Shown piece by piece: positions 8,292 through 16,329 of a DNA stretch of 64,000 bases; within the stretch, counting starts at the first letter, position 1, and the number at the start of each line of letters is the position of its first letter. The stretch is from NCBI RefSeq assembly GCF_036038375.1, contig NZ_CP107935.1, forward strand, positions 1 to 64,000, read 5' to 3'. A program made the translations under genes and the position numbers. The notes beneath the pieces are model-generated. The model worked only from the letters and a program-made list of their open reading frames with translations, made no database searches and was not told the DNA's origin. This stretch comes from Streptomyces sp. NBC_00414 (GTDB taxonomy: Bacteria; Actinomycetota; Actinomycetes; Streptomycetales; Streptomycetaceae).

Positions 8292-9239
8292 CTACTGGCC
8301 CCGCAGCAGTTCGGCCAGAGCCTCGTCCAGATCGACCCTGCCGGTCGCCACGGCCGATTCGATCCAGTCGGCGGTGGCGCGGATCTTCTCCAACTGCCTT
8401 CCCACCAGTTCTACTTGCGACTCGGTGAACTCGCGGCCTCGTAAGCGCGGGACCAGGCGGCTGGCGCCGGCGACGAAGCCCTGACACACCCCGACCAAAT
8501 CGGTGAATTCCATCGCCCGGTGGAAGCCCCGCACGATCCGGGCCGGATCAGCGCTGCCCCCGTCCTCTGCGGCGTCCCCCTCACGGGGCTCGTCCCACCA
8601 GTCCTCCCCGCCTTCCTCGACAAGGTCGGCCCGGTCGAACTGGGCCTGGTTCACCCGCTCCCTGGCCTGCCGGTCTCGCATAGCCCGAAAGGCCACCTCG
8701 GGACGCTGAAGCAGCTCACAGGCCGCCAAGGCCGCCACGGTCTCGTCGGCGGCCAGGTCACGGATGCTCTCCACCTTCTCCTGCGCCGTCACCGGCGTGG
8801 CCGTCGACCAGCCCGCGACCCGCTTGGCCGCATCCCCGCTCCACTGGCGCCGCCCCGTGCGCTCGTTCAGCGGCGGGTCCTTGATCTGCTCGAACGCATC
8901 CGGCGCGGAGGCCAGGATCCGGTGCACCTCGAACGACACGCCCTCCTGACGCTGTTCGGCAGGCCACCGGGCAGCCACCCAGCGATACGTGCGGACCGTA
9001 TGGAAAGACAGCCCGATCTCCTCCGCGAAGATCCTGAGCGAGGCTTCCACACTCAGCGTGTCCTCGCCCTCGACGGGCTGGTGACCGCCGTGGCCGCGCA
9101 ACGGCTCGATCTCCAGAGCCATGTCGCCCACCTCGAACTGGCACCGAGTCATTGTGTGCACCAGCTTCACCGACTCCGTCACCAGCTCCTCGAACCGGTC
9201 GCGCAACACGCTGCCGATCGTCTGGGACACGGCACTCAC
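8292..9239 (-). CDS. DUF6192 family protein
   Basis: 315 residues. I recognise the DUF6192 (RacO-like) pattern: CQFEVGDMALEIEPLR near residue 33, VRTYRWVAARWPAEQR near 80 (an HTH-like segment), VSFEVHRILAS, and a conserved C-terminus ending in DEALAELLRGQ. Members are common in Streptomyces accessory DNA and plasmids; function is unknown, with a DNA-binding role suggested by the HTH-like region. The sequence from 9240 to 9634 holds no gene I can support. Confidence 0.75.
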   Translation of the reverse strand: MSAVSQTIGSVLRDRFEELVTESVKLVHTMTRCQFEVGDMALEIEPLRGHGGHQPVEGEDTLSVEASLRIFAEEIGLSFHTVRTYRWVAARWPAEQRQEGVSFEVHRILASAPDAFEQIKDPPLNERTGRRQWSGDAAKRVAGWSTATPVTAQEKVESIRDLAADETVAALAACELLQRPEVAFRAMRDRQARERVNQAQFDRADLVEEGGEDWWDEPREGDAAEDGGSADPARIVRGFHRAMEFTDLVGVCQGFVAGASRLVPRLRGREFTESQVELVGRQLEKIRATADWIESAVATGRVDLDEALAELLRGQ

Positions 9240-9634
9240 CCCCAGCGGGCCAAAACGCCGGCACCTTGCCGAACGGGAGAGGCTCCGGCCCGTACACCGC
9301 AGGCTCCGCCGCGCCTTTCATGGTCACCACAGAGGACCGAAAGCGCCCCCATCCACACGCGAAACGTCCCACCTGCGCCCGAACCCAACCCCACCCCGAC
9401 CTCAAAATGAACGAACCTGCCCAGCCATCACAGCAGGTCACCGATCAAGGGATGTGACACAGCTTCTGAGAAGGCTGTGGCACCGGTGCGTCGCTGCCGG
9501 GATCGTCCCAGTGGGGATGCACGGCGGTCGTCAGAAATGCTCAGGCTCTCCTGATGACAGATCGCCAGTCTCGGATGCAGGAAAGGCGCTGAGCAGCCGA
9601 AACGACAAGTTGGAAAGGCTCACTGGCTACCCCT

Positions 9635-9808
9635 GTGGCAGATGAGATGCTGCGCCTACTGGACTGCCATGACGGTCCGTTCTACGGGCCCATCTCCTTC
9701 TTCGCTGTCGGCTCCCGTGACCCGCGGCCTCGGAGCTTGGACGAAGAACAGCAGGAGATGCTCCGGGCAGCCCACGAGGTAGCCCTGAACCGAGTTGGCC
9801 CGCACTGA
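9635..9808 (+). CDS. small hypothetical protein
   Basis: 57 residues from a GTG, starting MADEMLRLLDCHDGPFYG. Codon use is Streptomyces-like, but no convincing ribosome site is present; GGAAAGG lies too far upstream (9612-9618). The sequence before it is open in this frame, so this may be the end of a longer decayed gene. No family recognised. Confidence 0.3.
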   Translation: MADEMLRLLDCHDGPFYGPISFFAVGSRDPRPRSLDEEQQEMLRAAHEVALNRVGPH

Positions 9809-9843
9809 CCCAACGACATCACGACGCCCATCAATCGTGATAC

Positions 9844-10551
9844 CTACCATTTAGAGTTCCAGGGCCCAAACTCCACATAAAGTGGCGTGCCCAATAGAAG
9901 CTTCATACCGCATTCTTCATTACAGACGGATAGGGCACGCGCCATACCACTCAGTCGAGCCCTGGTGAAATGCACCGCTTCCACCTTTGTCTCCGATGCG
10001 CGTTGTAGCTGCTGCAGGTAAATTGCAGCGGTATGGGAAACTCGGCAGCTCCTCAGACTCGGAGTGGGATGCTCGCGTTCGGGGTCCAGTTGGGTGAGGA
10101 AGTGCATGAGACCAGTGAGAGCCGAGTAGCGGACTTCTCCCTGCTCTCCCGCCCGGTCGGTCAGGTTACTTCCTGTACCGCACAGAATTAGGCCGCCGTC
10201 GCTGGAATCGGTAGCTGAGGGGGCGAAGAAGAACGCGCATCCCCAGTTGTTGGAAGCGCCCGAAATTCCAGGTACGACAGATCCATACTCCAGTTCCTGA
10301 TCAAAATAGAACCACTCGCCTCCGAGCAAGGACGGGTCACCGGAAGCTTTTGCTTTTCTCCGTATTGCTTTGGCAGCTACTGCCAGCATTTGGCCAGCCT
10401 GAGTCTCTGTGTCCAACTCAAGATCGGGACCAAGGTGGAACCCTGTCCCGAGCGCTGTGATCTCTACCTCCCGTCGAAGGAAGGGGAACCTCCTGGGCGG
10501 GATGTGGAGACCTTTCAACTTGTCACGCGACAGGTACAAGAGATCCCTCAT
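9844..10551 (-). CDS. hypothetical protein, SAVMC3_10250-like
   Basis: 235 residues starting MRDLLYLSRDKLKGL, a start I associate with Streptomyces proteins of the SAVMC3_10250 group. No catalytic motif is visible. A middle stretch (GGEWFYFDQELEYGSV) followed by GCAFFFAPS and GGLILCGTGSNL suggests a beta-rich core. Codon use is noticeably less GC-biased than that of its neighbours (many third-position A and T), so it may be a recent arrival. It lies downstream of the tpg-like gene on the same strand. Confidence 0.6.
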   Translation of the reverse strand: MRDLLYLSRDKLKGLHIPPRRFPFLRREVEITALGTGFHLGPDLELDTETQAGQMLAVAAKAIRRKAKASGDPSLLGGEWFYFDQELEYGSVVPGISGASNNWGCAFFFAPSATDSSDGGLILCGTGSNLTDRAGEQGEVRYSALTGLMHFLTQLDPEREHPTPSLRSCRVSHTAAIYLQQLQRASETKVEAVHFTRARLSGMARALSVCNEECGMKLLLGTPLYVEFGPWNSKW

Positions 10552-10710
10552 CCGTCCATCAACTCATATCCAACAGCGCGGGCGTTAGACCCTGGGAACG
10601 GGTTCGCTCTGCCTGCCGAGGTGGGCGAGCTGGTCGTGCAGGGCAAAGCCTCGGGCCACCGCTTCGGCCATCGAACGGATGAGGTAGCGGGCCGCTGTGT
10701 GCAGTGGATT

Positions 10711-11283
10711 TCAGGCGGCGAAGCCGACGTTGGTGACGTACTCGTACTGGCCCCACTGCGAGCCGAGGTCGACGACCTGGTCCACCCACGCATCGTCGAG
10801 CTCCTGGTTATCGTCGGCCGCCCACGCGGCAACGATGCGGTCCCAGCGGCGGACATTCATGGTCCGGAACTCCACCGCGCGCAGGCGGGGCCGGTCGACC
10901 TGCGACTGGTTGAGCGGGTGGATTTCCACGCGGGTGCCGCGGCCTTCGCGGTTGAGGCGGGCGGTCAGGTAGCGGGCGACGTTCTCGCGGCGCACGGTGC
11001 GGTAGGCGCGCTCGATCGCGGCAAGGTTGCGGCGGGAGGGTGTGCGGGTGCCGGCTTGCCAGGCGCGCAGGGTGCGGTCGGTGACGGTCAGTCCGGCCGC
11101 GCGGGCAGCATGGCGGGCGTGGTCGGTGCGTGTGAGGTAGTGCAGGCGGGCGAGCAGGCCTCGCCGTGCGGTGATCGGGGTGGCGATGTAGCCGGCGAGC
11201 GCGTCCAGCTGGCGGGCGACCGCTTCGTGGCCTTTGAGGCCGCGGGCGCCGTACTTGCCGAACTCGATGTTCCGCTCAGGCAT
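10711..11283 (-). CDS. Tpg-like candidate telomere terminal protein
   Basis: 190 residues. An HTH-like segment (VTDRTLRAWQAGTRTPSRRN, about 67-86) is followed by a basic region and a C-terminal alpha/beta part (RVEIHPLNQSQV, then VEFRTMNVRRWDRIVAAW, then EYVTNVGFAA). Size, HTH in the first half and C-terminal layout match Streptomyces terminal proteins (Tpg, about 185 residues), which are linked to the 5' ends of linear replicons and prime end patching. Sequence identity to Tpg as I remember it is low, so this is an inferred analogue. It lies downstream of the Tap-like gene, the same order as tap-tpg. GGAAGAG precedes the ATG. A frameshifted copy lies at 18392-18953. Alternative: an XRE-type regulator. 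Confidence 0.5.
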   Translation of the reverse strand: MPERNIEFGKYGARGLKGHEAVARQLDALAGYIATPITARRGLLARLHYLTRTDHARHAARAAGLTVTDRTLRAWQAGTRTPSRRNLAAIERAYRTVRRENVARYLTARLNREGRGTRVEIHPLNQSQVDRPRLRAVEFRTMNVRRWDRIVAAWAADDNQELDDAWVDQVVDLGSQWGQYEYVTNVGFAA

Positions 11284-11337
11284 GGTCTCTTCCGAATCCC
11301 TCGGGTTGGTGGATCACGGTACGGGGCTGCGGGCGCC

Positions 11338-11381
11338 GTTCTCCCGCCCCGGCGGGGAACTTGGCGCCGGGGCGGGAGAAC
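11338..11381 (-). terminator. hairpin between tap-like and tpg-like genes
   Basis: Perfect 15-bp arms (11338-11352 and 11367-11381) with a 14-base loop, beginning five bases after the tap-like stop codon. It could end most tap-like transcripts or stabilise their 3' end, so that the two products are made in different amounts. The tpg-like gene may then also need its own promoter. Confidence 0.65.
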
Positions 11382-11385
11382 AGCG

Positions 11386-12813
11386 CTAGGAGGCGCTCTC
11401 AGGTGGCTCGTTGGCGGTGCTGGGGTCGATGCCGACGGTGTAGGTGTCCTTGACCTTGACTTCGGTGACGCCCCGGCCTTCGGGGAACACCACCCGCCAG
11501 TCGCCGGCCACATGCAGTTCGTCGGTACCCATCGCCCGGACCACCAGCAGGCCCTCGTCATAGGCGCGGTGGGCCTTCCACCACAGGTTGGCGAAGGCCT
11601 GGGAACGGATGAGGTGCATCCAGTCGGTGCGGTAGAGCTCCCGGTTGTAGTTCGACTCCCCCAACGTGGACACGAACTTCGAGTACATCGCCTTCACGTA
11701 CTCCAGCGTCACCTCGTCGCCGTCGGCGATCGCCCGGTCCCGGGCATCCTTCAAGGCAATGCGGAACTTCTCCAGCAGCCCCTCGGTCGCCCCCGACGTC
11801 CACGACTCGTGAATCTCCGGGGGGTCGCACAGCCCGTACTTCGGGCCCGACACGCGCAGCAGCAGGCGCAGCGTCGGCTCGGTCACCCACAGCGGGCCCG
11901 GTTCGTCGCGGTTGCCGATCGGGTTCGGCAGCACCGCCTCGTGCTCCCATGCAGGTGGGGTGATCAGGTGCAGGCCCGCGCGGCGCCGGTCGTGGTGATT
12001 CCCGGTGGAGTGTTCGAGTTGCCCGAGCGGCAGATGCGTCTTGAGGGCGGAGAGGTAGGCGCCGTTGACGTCCAGCGCCGTGATCTCGTGCACGCCCGTC
12101 GGGAGCTCCGGCCGGCTCCACTTCGGGCGGGCCTCCCACACCTGGTCGGCGCCGCGGGCACTCTGCTTGCGCAGGATGTCCGGCAGCCACGGGTGGGCGA
12201 CGACGTCGTAGCGGCCGCCCTTGCGGGTGTCGTCCAGGAGCGCCATCGCATCCGGGATCGCCCGCTTCACCAACGCCGCCGTCGCCGCGTCGACATCACC
12301 GGCGTGTTCAGTGAGCGCGGCCGCCACCGCAGCGCCGATCCGGTCGGGGGCATCGGCGGTCTGCAGACGGCGGCCGACGGGGACGACCTTCACGCCGGAC
12401 GCCGCGGGGCGCGGCTTCCTGGCGGGCGCCGGCTGCCGCGGTGCCGCGCGGGGCGCGGGCTTCTCTGCCTGCGCAGGGACGGGAGCGGGCGCGGCCGGGG
12501 CGCACTCGGCAGGGTCCAAGTGCTGGGGGAAGCCTTCGACCTGATGGCGGGCCGGCTGCCCGCACAGCACACACGGCTGCGCGACTGCCAGGACGACAAG
12601 GAAGTACGCGTACTTCTCCCGCACCTCCCCGCTCGGGTCCCGCCCGGCCTCCCAGCCCCCGACGGTGGACGGGCCCACTCCGAGGGCCTGCGCGAGCTGC
12701 GCGCGGGACAGGTTCAACCCCTCACGCAGGGCGCGCCGTTCCGCGGCGGGCGGCAGCGGGGTCTCCTGCCCGGCCGCGGCGAGGAGGGCGTCGATCGCGT
12801 CGAAGTCCGCCAT
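11386..12813 (-). CDS. Tap-like telomere-associated protein with polymerase-like motifs
   Basis: 475 residues. The N-terminus (IDALLAAAGQETPLPPAAER, then an XRE-type HTH at about 34-58) matches the start of Streptomyces Tap, the protein that binds telomere overhangs and recruits Tpg. CVLC (81-84) may bind metal, and 105-140 is a Pro/Ala-rich linker. In the C-terminal half DVNGAY (248-253), KAMYSKFVSTLG (374-385) and GTDELHV (429-435) fall in the order and spacing of motifs A, B and C of family-B DNA polymerases, as used in protein-primed replication. It is shorter than Tap (about 740). It overlaps the upstream HTH gene by one base (TGATG) and precedes the tpg-like gene. Family assignment is by recall; polymerase activity is inference. 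Confidence 0.6.
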   Translation of the reverse strand: MADFDAIDALLAAAGQETPLPPAAERRALREGLNLSRAQLAQALGVGPSTVGGWEAGRDPSGEVREKYAYFLVVLAVAQPCVLCGQPARHQVEGFPQHLDPAECAPAAPAPVPAQAEKPAPRAAPRQPAPARKPRPAASGVKVVPVGRRLQTADAPDRIGAAVAAALTEHAGDVDAATAALVKRAIPDAMALLDDTRKGGRYDVVAHPWLPDILRKQSARGADQVWEARPKWSRPELPTGVHEITALDVNGAYLSALKTHLPLGQLEHSTGNHHDRRRAGLHLITPPAWEHEAVLPNPIGNRDEPGPLWVTEPTLRLLLRVSGPKYGLCDPPEIHESWTSGATEGLLEKFRIALKDARDRAIADGDEVTLEYVKAMYSKFVSTLGESNYNRELYRTDWMHLIRSQAFANLWWKAHRAYDEGLLVVRAMGTDELHVAGDWRVVFPEGRGVTEVKVKDTYTVGIDPSTANEPPESAS

Positions 12814-13082
12814 CAGGCCGTCCCGTCCACGGCCGCAGGGCGGGCGCCGGAAGTCGGGGGGCCGGGGATCCGGCGGCGTTCCGCGGGGAGGGCTTCGACG
12901 GCGCGGGTGGGGCCGTCCAGGAGGTCGTACGCGGTGATGCCGTAGTGCGCGGCGACCGCCTCGCAGTCGGCCAGGCTCCAGGCGGCGGTGCCGGCCTGAC
13001 GGCGGCTCACCTGCGCCTGGCTCACTCCCACCGCGGCGGCAAGCGCGGTCTGCGACTCACCGGCCGTTGTCATCACCCACAT
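12813..13082 (-). CDS. HTH (XRE-type) regulator heading the tap/tpg-like operon
   Basis: 89 residues if started at the ATG at 13082. The HTH is ESQTALAAAVGVSQAQVSRR, followed by a Trp-Ser-Leu-Ala-Asp-Cys helix and YGITAYDLLDGPTRA, a pattern frequent in small Streptomyces DNA-binding proteins. No ribosome site is seen, so it may be leaderless or have lost a short N-terminal part; related proteins usually have 15-20 residues before the Met-Trp-Val-Met segment. Its stop overlaps the tap-like start, which implies coupled translation. It probably controls the operon. Confidence 0.65.
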   Translation of the reverse strand: MWVMTTAGESQTALAAAVGVSQAQVSRRQAGTAAWSLADCEAVAAHYGITAYDLLDGPTRAVEALPAERRRIPGPPTSGARPAAVDGTA

Positions 13083-13157
13083 CGGTGAACCCGCGCCAGA
13101 CCGCCGTGCGAGCTCCGAACCACTGGGCTGCCCTCGATGCGTTGGGGGGGCACACTG

Positions 13158-13190
13158 GCAATTGCTTCGTCGGCGATTGCATTGCAATTG
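13158..13190. promoter_or_regulatory. candidate operator upstream of HTH/tap/tpg-like operon
   Basis: The palindrome GCAATTGC (13158-13165) and GCAATTG (13184-13190) repeat 26 bases apart in a locally AT-richer stretch about 80-110 bases upstream of the HTH start. Another perfect copy of the core, TGCAATTGCA, occurs at 62953-62962. Regulation by the local HTH protein is a guess. Confidence 0.35.
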
Positions 13191-13202
13191 AGTTGACGGT
13201 TG

Positions 13203-13433
13203 TTCCCGCGGCTGCTGTTCGTCCTGGACGGCACCGGATCGGCCAGCATCGAGCACCGTGTCCGCGCCCTGAACGCGGCAGCCAAGGACACAGCCGCATC
13301 CGGCTTCCCCTACCAGGTCCCCATCCTGTCGGCCCCGTTGACCGATCTGCTGCGCGAGGGGCCGTCAGCGCCCGTCTGGCGGCCCGTCCAGACACCCACC
13401 CAGAAAGTGAGTTGGATGCACCCTCAGGCGTGA
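13203..13433 (+). pseudogene. replication-relaxation protein, C-terminal fragment
   Basis: The frame reads RLLFVLDGTG, then a helix (RVRALNAAAKD), VPILSAPLTDLL and ends shortly after GPSAPVWRPV. This is the C-terminal end of the replication-relaxation family found on actinomycete plasmids and integrative elements. The N-terminal winged-helix and nuclease-like parts are missing, cut at about 13195 next to the HTH/tap-like operon promoter. Confidence 0.65.
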
Positions 13434-13508
13434 TTCCGCTGACCACCCCTCAGGACCTGGATCAAACTGTCAGCCTGCGTTGTCAGTGAGGGGTGACACG
13501 CTGCGGTT

Positions 13509-13721
13509 ATGACTGAACCTGTGAAGGGCCCGGCCAGCTACTTTCCGTCGATCGAGAAGAAGTACGGCCGGCCCATAGCCGAATGGAAGAACCTGATCCG
13601 TACATCACCCCTGTCCAAGCACATGGAGCTGGTCAGGTGGCTCAAGACCGAACACGGCCTGGGACACGGCCACGCCAATGCGCTTGTCGCCCACACCCTC
13701 GCGGAGACCGACAGAGCGTAG
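13509..13721 (+). CDS. DUF4287 family protein
   Basis: 70 residues. I recognise SYFPSIEKKYGRPIAEW, then HMELVRWLKTEHGLGHGHAN, then VAHTLAE as a complete DUF4287 domain. These small cytoplasmic proteins are widespread in actinobacteria; no activity is known. There is no clear ribosome site near the ATG, and a leaderless start is possible. Confidence 0.8.
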   Translation: MTEPVKGPASYFPSIEKKYGRPIAEWKNLIRTSPLSKHMELVRWLKTEHGLGHGHANALVAHTLAETDRA

Positions 13722-13796
13722 AAACCCGTTGGTCGGCCCCGACAGAAGCCCGACCACGATCTGCGGTGTCCCAGCACTGCGTTTCCTGGGTTCAGG

Positions 13797-13960
13797 ATTC
13801 AGTCGAGCGCGTCGAGTGCAGCAGTGTCCGCGTGACCTTCCCCCAGGCTGCGCCGGGCTCTCGGTGGCGCCGGGGGGAAGGCGCCCCATCACCCCGCGGG
13901 CCCGAAAAGCTCATCGAGGTCTGTGATGCAAACGCCGGGCAGCGCGTCAAGGAGGTCGGC
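13797..13960. repeat. subtelomeric repeat family R1, copy 1
   Basis: About 160 bases here match 42095-42262 in the same orientation. Shared blocks include TCAGTCGAG near the start, GGCTGCGCCGGGCTCTCGG, CATCGAGGTCTGTGATGC, and CGGGCAGCGC. A minus-strand frame reading ITDLDELFGPAG (or ITDLDAL) runs through both, so it may be the end of a decayed gene. Confidence 0.65.
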
Positions 13961-14089
13961 CTGGGTGGCACGGATACCCGGGGCAGGAGCCTCGGGGCCG
14001 GCGCCGAGTGTGCGGCGGGTGGTCACGGAGATCATCGTAGGGGCGCGCCAGGTTCGGTATCCGTTGATTGCCTCGGTCGCGGGCAGCAA
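13889..14089 (-). CDS. possible small hypothetical protein
   Basis: 66 codons; the second half (ATQADLLDALPGVCITDLDE) is conserved in frame in repeat copy 42095-42262, which hints at past coding selection. No ribosome site is clear, and it may be only the 3' end of a decayed gene. Confidence 0.3.
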   Translation of the reverse strand: MLPATEAINGYRTWRAPTMISVTTRRTLGAGPEAPAPGIRATQADLLDALPGVCITDLDELFGPAG

Positions 14090-14217
14090 CCGTCACGCAG
14101 CAAGTGAGCTCGCGCCATGACCGGCGGGCAGGCCCCGGCAGGGTGCCGGGTAGGTTCGAGTGTGGGTCCGTGCCTGTCGGAGCAGGCACGGACCCACCGT
14201 CGCCTTTTGTAGAGCGG

Positions 14218-14735
14218 TCAACAGCGTGTCCAGCCGACGACAGCGTCGTTGACGAAGTAGCGCGCACCCGCTTCCTCACAGCGGGTGCGTAGTCTCCGAG
14301 GGTCCAACTCCCGTCATGGCGTTGGGCCCTCACTCCATAGGCGTCTCCCCCGACGTGACGTCGGACCCAGATCCGACGGAGGTCGGTTCGGCAACTGGGA
14401 CAGTGCTGGCCGTCGGGCGGGGTGAAGGCGTCGCTGTCGCCGAACAGTTCGGTGATGGGCAGCCCGCACCGTTCCACACGGGGGCGGGGCCGGTCATTGG
14501 GGAATGCAGTACCCAAGGCCGTATGCCAGCTGTGGGGCCGGCCCTGTCGCCGTGGGGCGGGCGGCTGCTGACCGCGGTCGAATGCGAGGACTGCGGTCAC
14601 GTCATCCGGCGCGGCACGCTTGAGAGCACGGCAGGCCAGCTGGTACATCCAGAACCGGTGCGGCTCGGGGCGTTCCTCGACAGCACCCGCCGCCGGACCG
14701 CCACGCTCAGCCCCGAACGCCGTGCGCAACTCCAT
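14218..14735 (-). pseudogene. frameshifted hypothetical gene
   Basis: From about 14550 downwards one frame reads WHTALGTAFPND, CGLPITELFGD, FTPPDGQHCPSCR and RHDGSWTLGDY; another frame then continues RTRCEEAGARYFVNDAVVGW and stops at 14218. Together they read as one Streptomyces hypothetical protein with a possible Cys-pair metal site (C-x(n)-CPSC), broken by a one-base indel near 14310. The upstream part of the frame is antisense to the helicase remnant at 14660-14756, so the 5' end is not original. Confidence 0.5.
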
Positions 14736-14756
14736 GAGTTGGGGATGCGCTGGTAG
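14660..14756 (+). pseudogene. helicase-associated domain remnant (C-terminus)
   Basis: The last 30 codons read VRLGAFLDSTRRRTATLSPE, then RRAQLHELGMRW and stop. This is the end of the helicase-associated (HA) repeats carried by terminal helicases, whose repeats finish with an ERRxxLxxLGMxW pattern. Nothing of the catalytic domains is present. Confidence 0.6.
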
Positions 14757-14776
14757 ATGATCCCGTGCGGCTGAAT

Positions 14777-14808
14777 GCCCCGTACCCGTCAGGTGGCGGG
14801 TACGGGGC
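14777..14808. terminator. terminator after helicase remnant
   Basis: Perfect 12-bp arms (14777-14788 and 14797-14808, GCCCCGTACCCG and its complement) with an 8-base loop, starting 20 bases after the stop of the helicase remnant. Confidence 0.75.
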
Positions 14809-14827
14809 GCCCCCGCGCAATGCCGGC

Positions 14828-15070
14828 TGAGGCAGCAGCCGACAAGGTTGCGCAGTGTCCTCCCCCGGCTCCTGACCCTCCGGAGGGGAGAGAGAGGGTC
14901 AGGAGCCGGGGTCCGGGGCCCTGAACCGGCCCCCTCCTTCCTGCAAGGGGGCCGTCCCTGTCCGTGTCTTCCGGTACCGAGTGCGGGCCGGATGCGGCCG
15001 TAGGCGCCATCTACGCCTGCCGCAGGGCCACCTGATACGTCGACGGGCAGAAGCGGCCCGGAGCGTTCTG
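14828..15070. repeat. subtelomeric repeat family R2, copy 1
   Basis: About 240 bases match 44402-44650 in the same orientation. The core is a large hairpin: 14863-14880 pairs perfectly with 14894-14911 (18 bp), followed by GGGGCC/GGCCCC arms. Conservation then continues through CCGTCCCTGTCCGTGTCTTC and ATCTACGCCTGCCGCAGG. No coding function seen. Both copies follow a helicase-associated remnant. Confidence 0.7.
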
Positions 15071-15219
15071 CCGGGCAGCCGCCTGTACAGGGCAGAAGGG
15101 GTGTGGATCTTGTAGGGCGAGGGTGCGGTGACGGCCGGTGTCACAGCTGCCGGTCTCCTGCGCACGCAGGCCAGAGGCGGTTCCGGAAACGGTTGCGCCC
15201 GGCCTGGTCCATCCGTGCC

Positions 15220-15255
15220 GCGGGCTCCCACACCGATTGCGGTGTGGGAGCCCGC
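15220..15255. terminator. 16-bp stem hairpin
   Basis: 15220-15235 pairs perfectly with 15240-15255 around an ATTG tetraloop. It precedes the small membrane protein at 15330. A strong factor-independent terminator for leftward or rightward transcripts of the repeat region. Confidence 0.75.
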
Positions 15256-15329
15256 AGCCCTGGTGACGACGTGATCACGATGGCGGGACGGAGCATTGCC
15301 GGGGGGCGGTGCCGGTCGTTGAGATCGGT

Positions 15330-15584
15330 ATGAGGACAGGAGACCAGCAGAACGTGGCGCCGGTGGCCTTCGCCTCGCTGACGGATGCGTACTGGCTGGC
15401 CCACGACAATGCCGACTTCGGCGGCTGCCGTGAGTTCCCGGGCGCTGATGACAGCGGCAGCCGGGACGGCCGTCCGGCCGCACCGGACAGCAAACCGCCC
15501 GGGCGAATGGAACAGGCCCGGACGATCCTCGTGGCCGTGGCAGCCCTCACCGTGATCGCCGCACTGGTGATGGCCGCGAGTTGA
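15330..15584 (+). CDS. small protein with C-terminal membrane anchor
   Basis: 84 residues if started at the ATG at 15330. A GTG at 15309 is also in frame; a GTG at 15354, with AGGAG 11 bases upstream, is a third option. The soluble part (VAFASLTDAYWLAHDNADF) precedes a polar linker and one C-terminal transmembrane helix (TILVAVAALTVIAALVMAA). Such tail-anchored small proteins are common on actinomycete mobile elements; I cannot name the family. Confidence 0.5.
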   Translation: MRTGDQQNVAPVAFASLTDAYWLAHDNADFGGCREFPGADDSGSRDGRPAAPDSKPPGRMEQARTILVAVAALTVIAALVMAAS

Positions 15585-15898
15585 CCCGCCCGAACGAAAC
15601 GGGCGGCAGCCACGCGCACAACGGTCGCGGGTGAAGACATAGACGTGCAAGCGGGCCATGGCCTGGGCTGGGCCGTGTCTCTCTGATCAGATCAGGCCCG
15701 GGGCGCCCGGCATCGCAGGCTGATCCGAAGGACACCGTCCCAGGCGGACCGAACGCGCGGGCAAGGGCGCCGAGCCAGCCGTTGACAGCCGATTTTCGTA
15801 GGCAAACCGTTGTCGGCGCGTCGTTGCCCGGTGGGCCCGTCACCCGCATCCTGACGGTTGAGCACGATCACGATGAAGAGAATGAGGGTTTCCCGCAC

Positions 15899-16192
15899 AT
15901 GCAGCAGATCCCCGACCTCGGAAAGAACTCGCTCGGCAAGCCGGATCCGTGGGCCAGGGTCCGGGGGCTCGCCTGGTGGCAGTTGGTCCTCTCGATCGTG
16001 CCGATCCTCCTGCTGTCGGTCGGCGGGGCGATGGGCGGGGCCATCGGGACGGCGGGCCTCTTCGCGAACCTCTCCCTCGCCCGTAAGCCGTTCGGGACGC
16101 CGGTCAAGCTCCTGGCGATGCTGGGCGTGGTACTCGCCTCTTATCTGGGGTACCTCCTCGTCGGTCTCGCCTACAACCTGCTCAAGGGCTGA
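15899..16192 (+). CDS. two-span membrane protein
   Basis: 97 residues from the ATG at 15899 (GAGGG ten bases upstream). Two hydrophobic segments, about residues 27-52 (LVLSIVPILLLSVGGAMGGA) and 68-92 (LLAMLGVVLASYLGYLLVGL), with a basic loop between. The Gly-rich first helix is typical of small actinomycete membrane proteins. Function unknown. Confidence 0.55.
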   Translation: MQQIPDLGKNSLGKPDPWARVRGLAWWQLVLSIVPILLLSVGGAMGGAIGTAGLFANLSLARKPFGTPVKLLAMLGVVLASYLGYLLVGLAYNLLKG

Positions 16193-16329
16193 CCCCCTCC
16201 GGCCGGGATTCCTGATCTCGGCGGCCTGGGCGATGGGCCCGGGGCGTCCGGCCCTGATCCGCCGGACCGCCCGTGTCCGACTTGTGGCACAGCCCCAGGG
16301 CGTGGCCCAGTTCGTGTGCCGCGGTCTGC

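Noticed and set aside
10390..12945. 851-codon plus-strand frame opposite the tap/tpg-like operon
   Set aside because: The minus-strand genes have conserved domains, ribosome sites and overlapping starts; the plus frame is a GC-bias shadow.
14899..15483. Minus-strand frames through repeat R2
   Set aside because: Arg/Pro-rich composition without motifs, and the region is dominated by hairpins.
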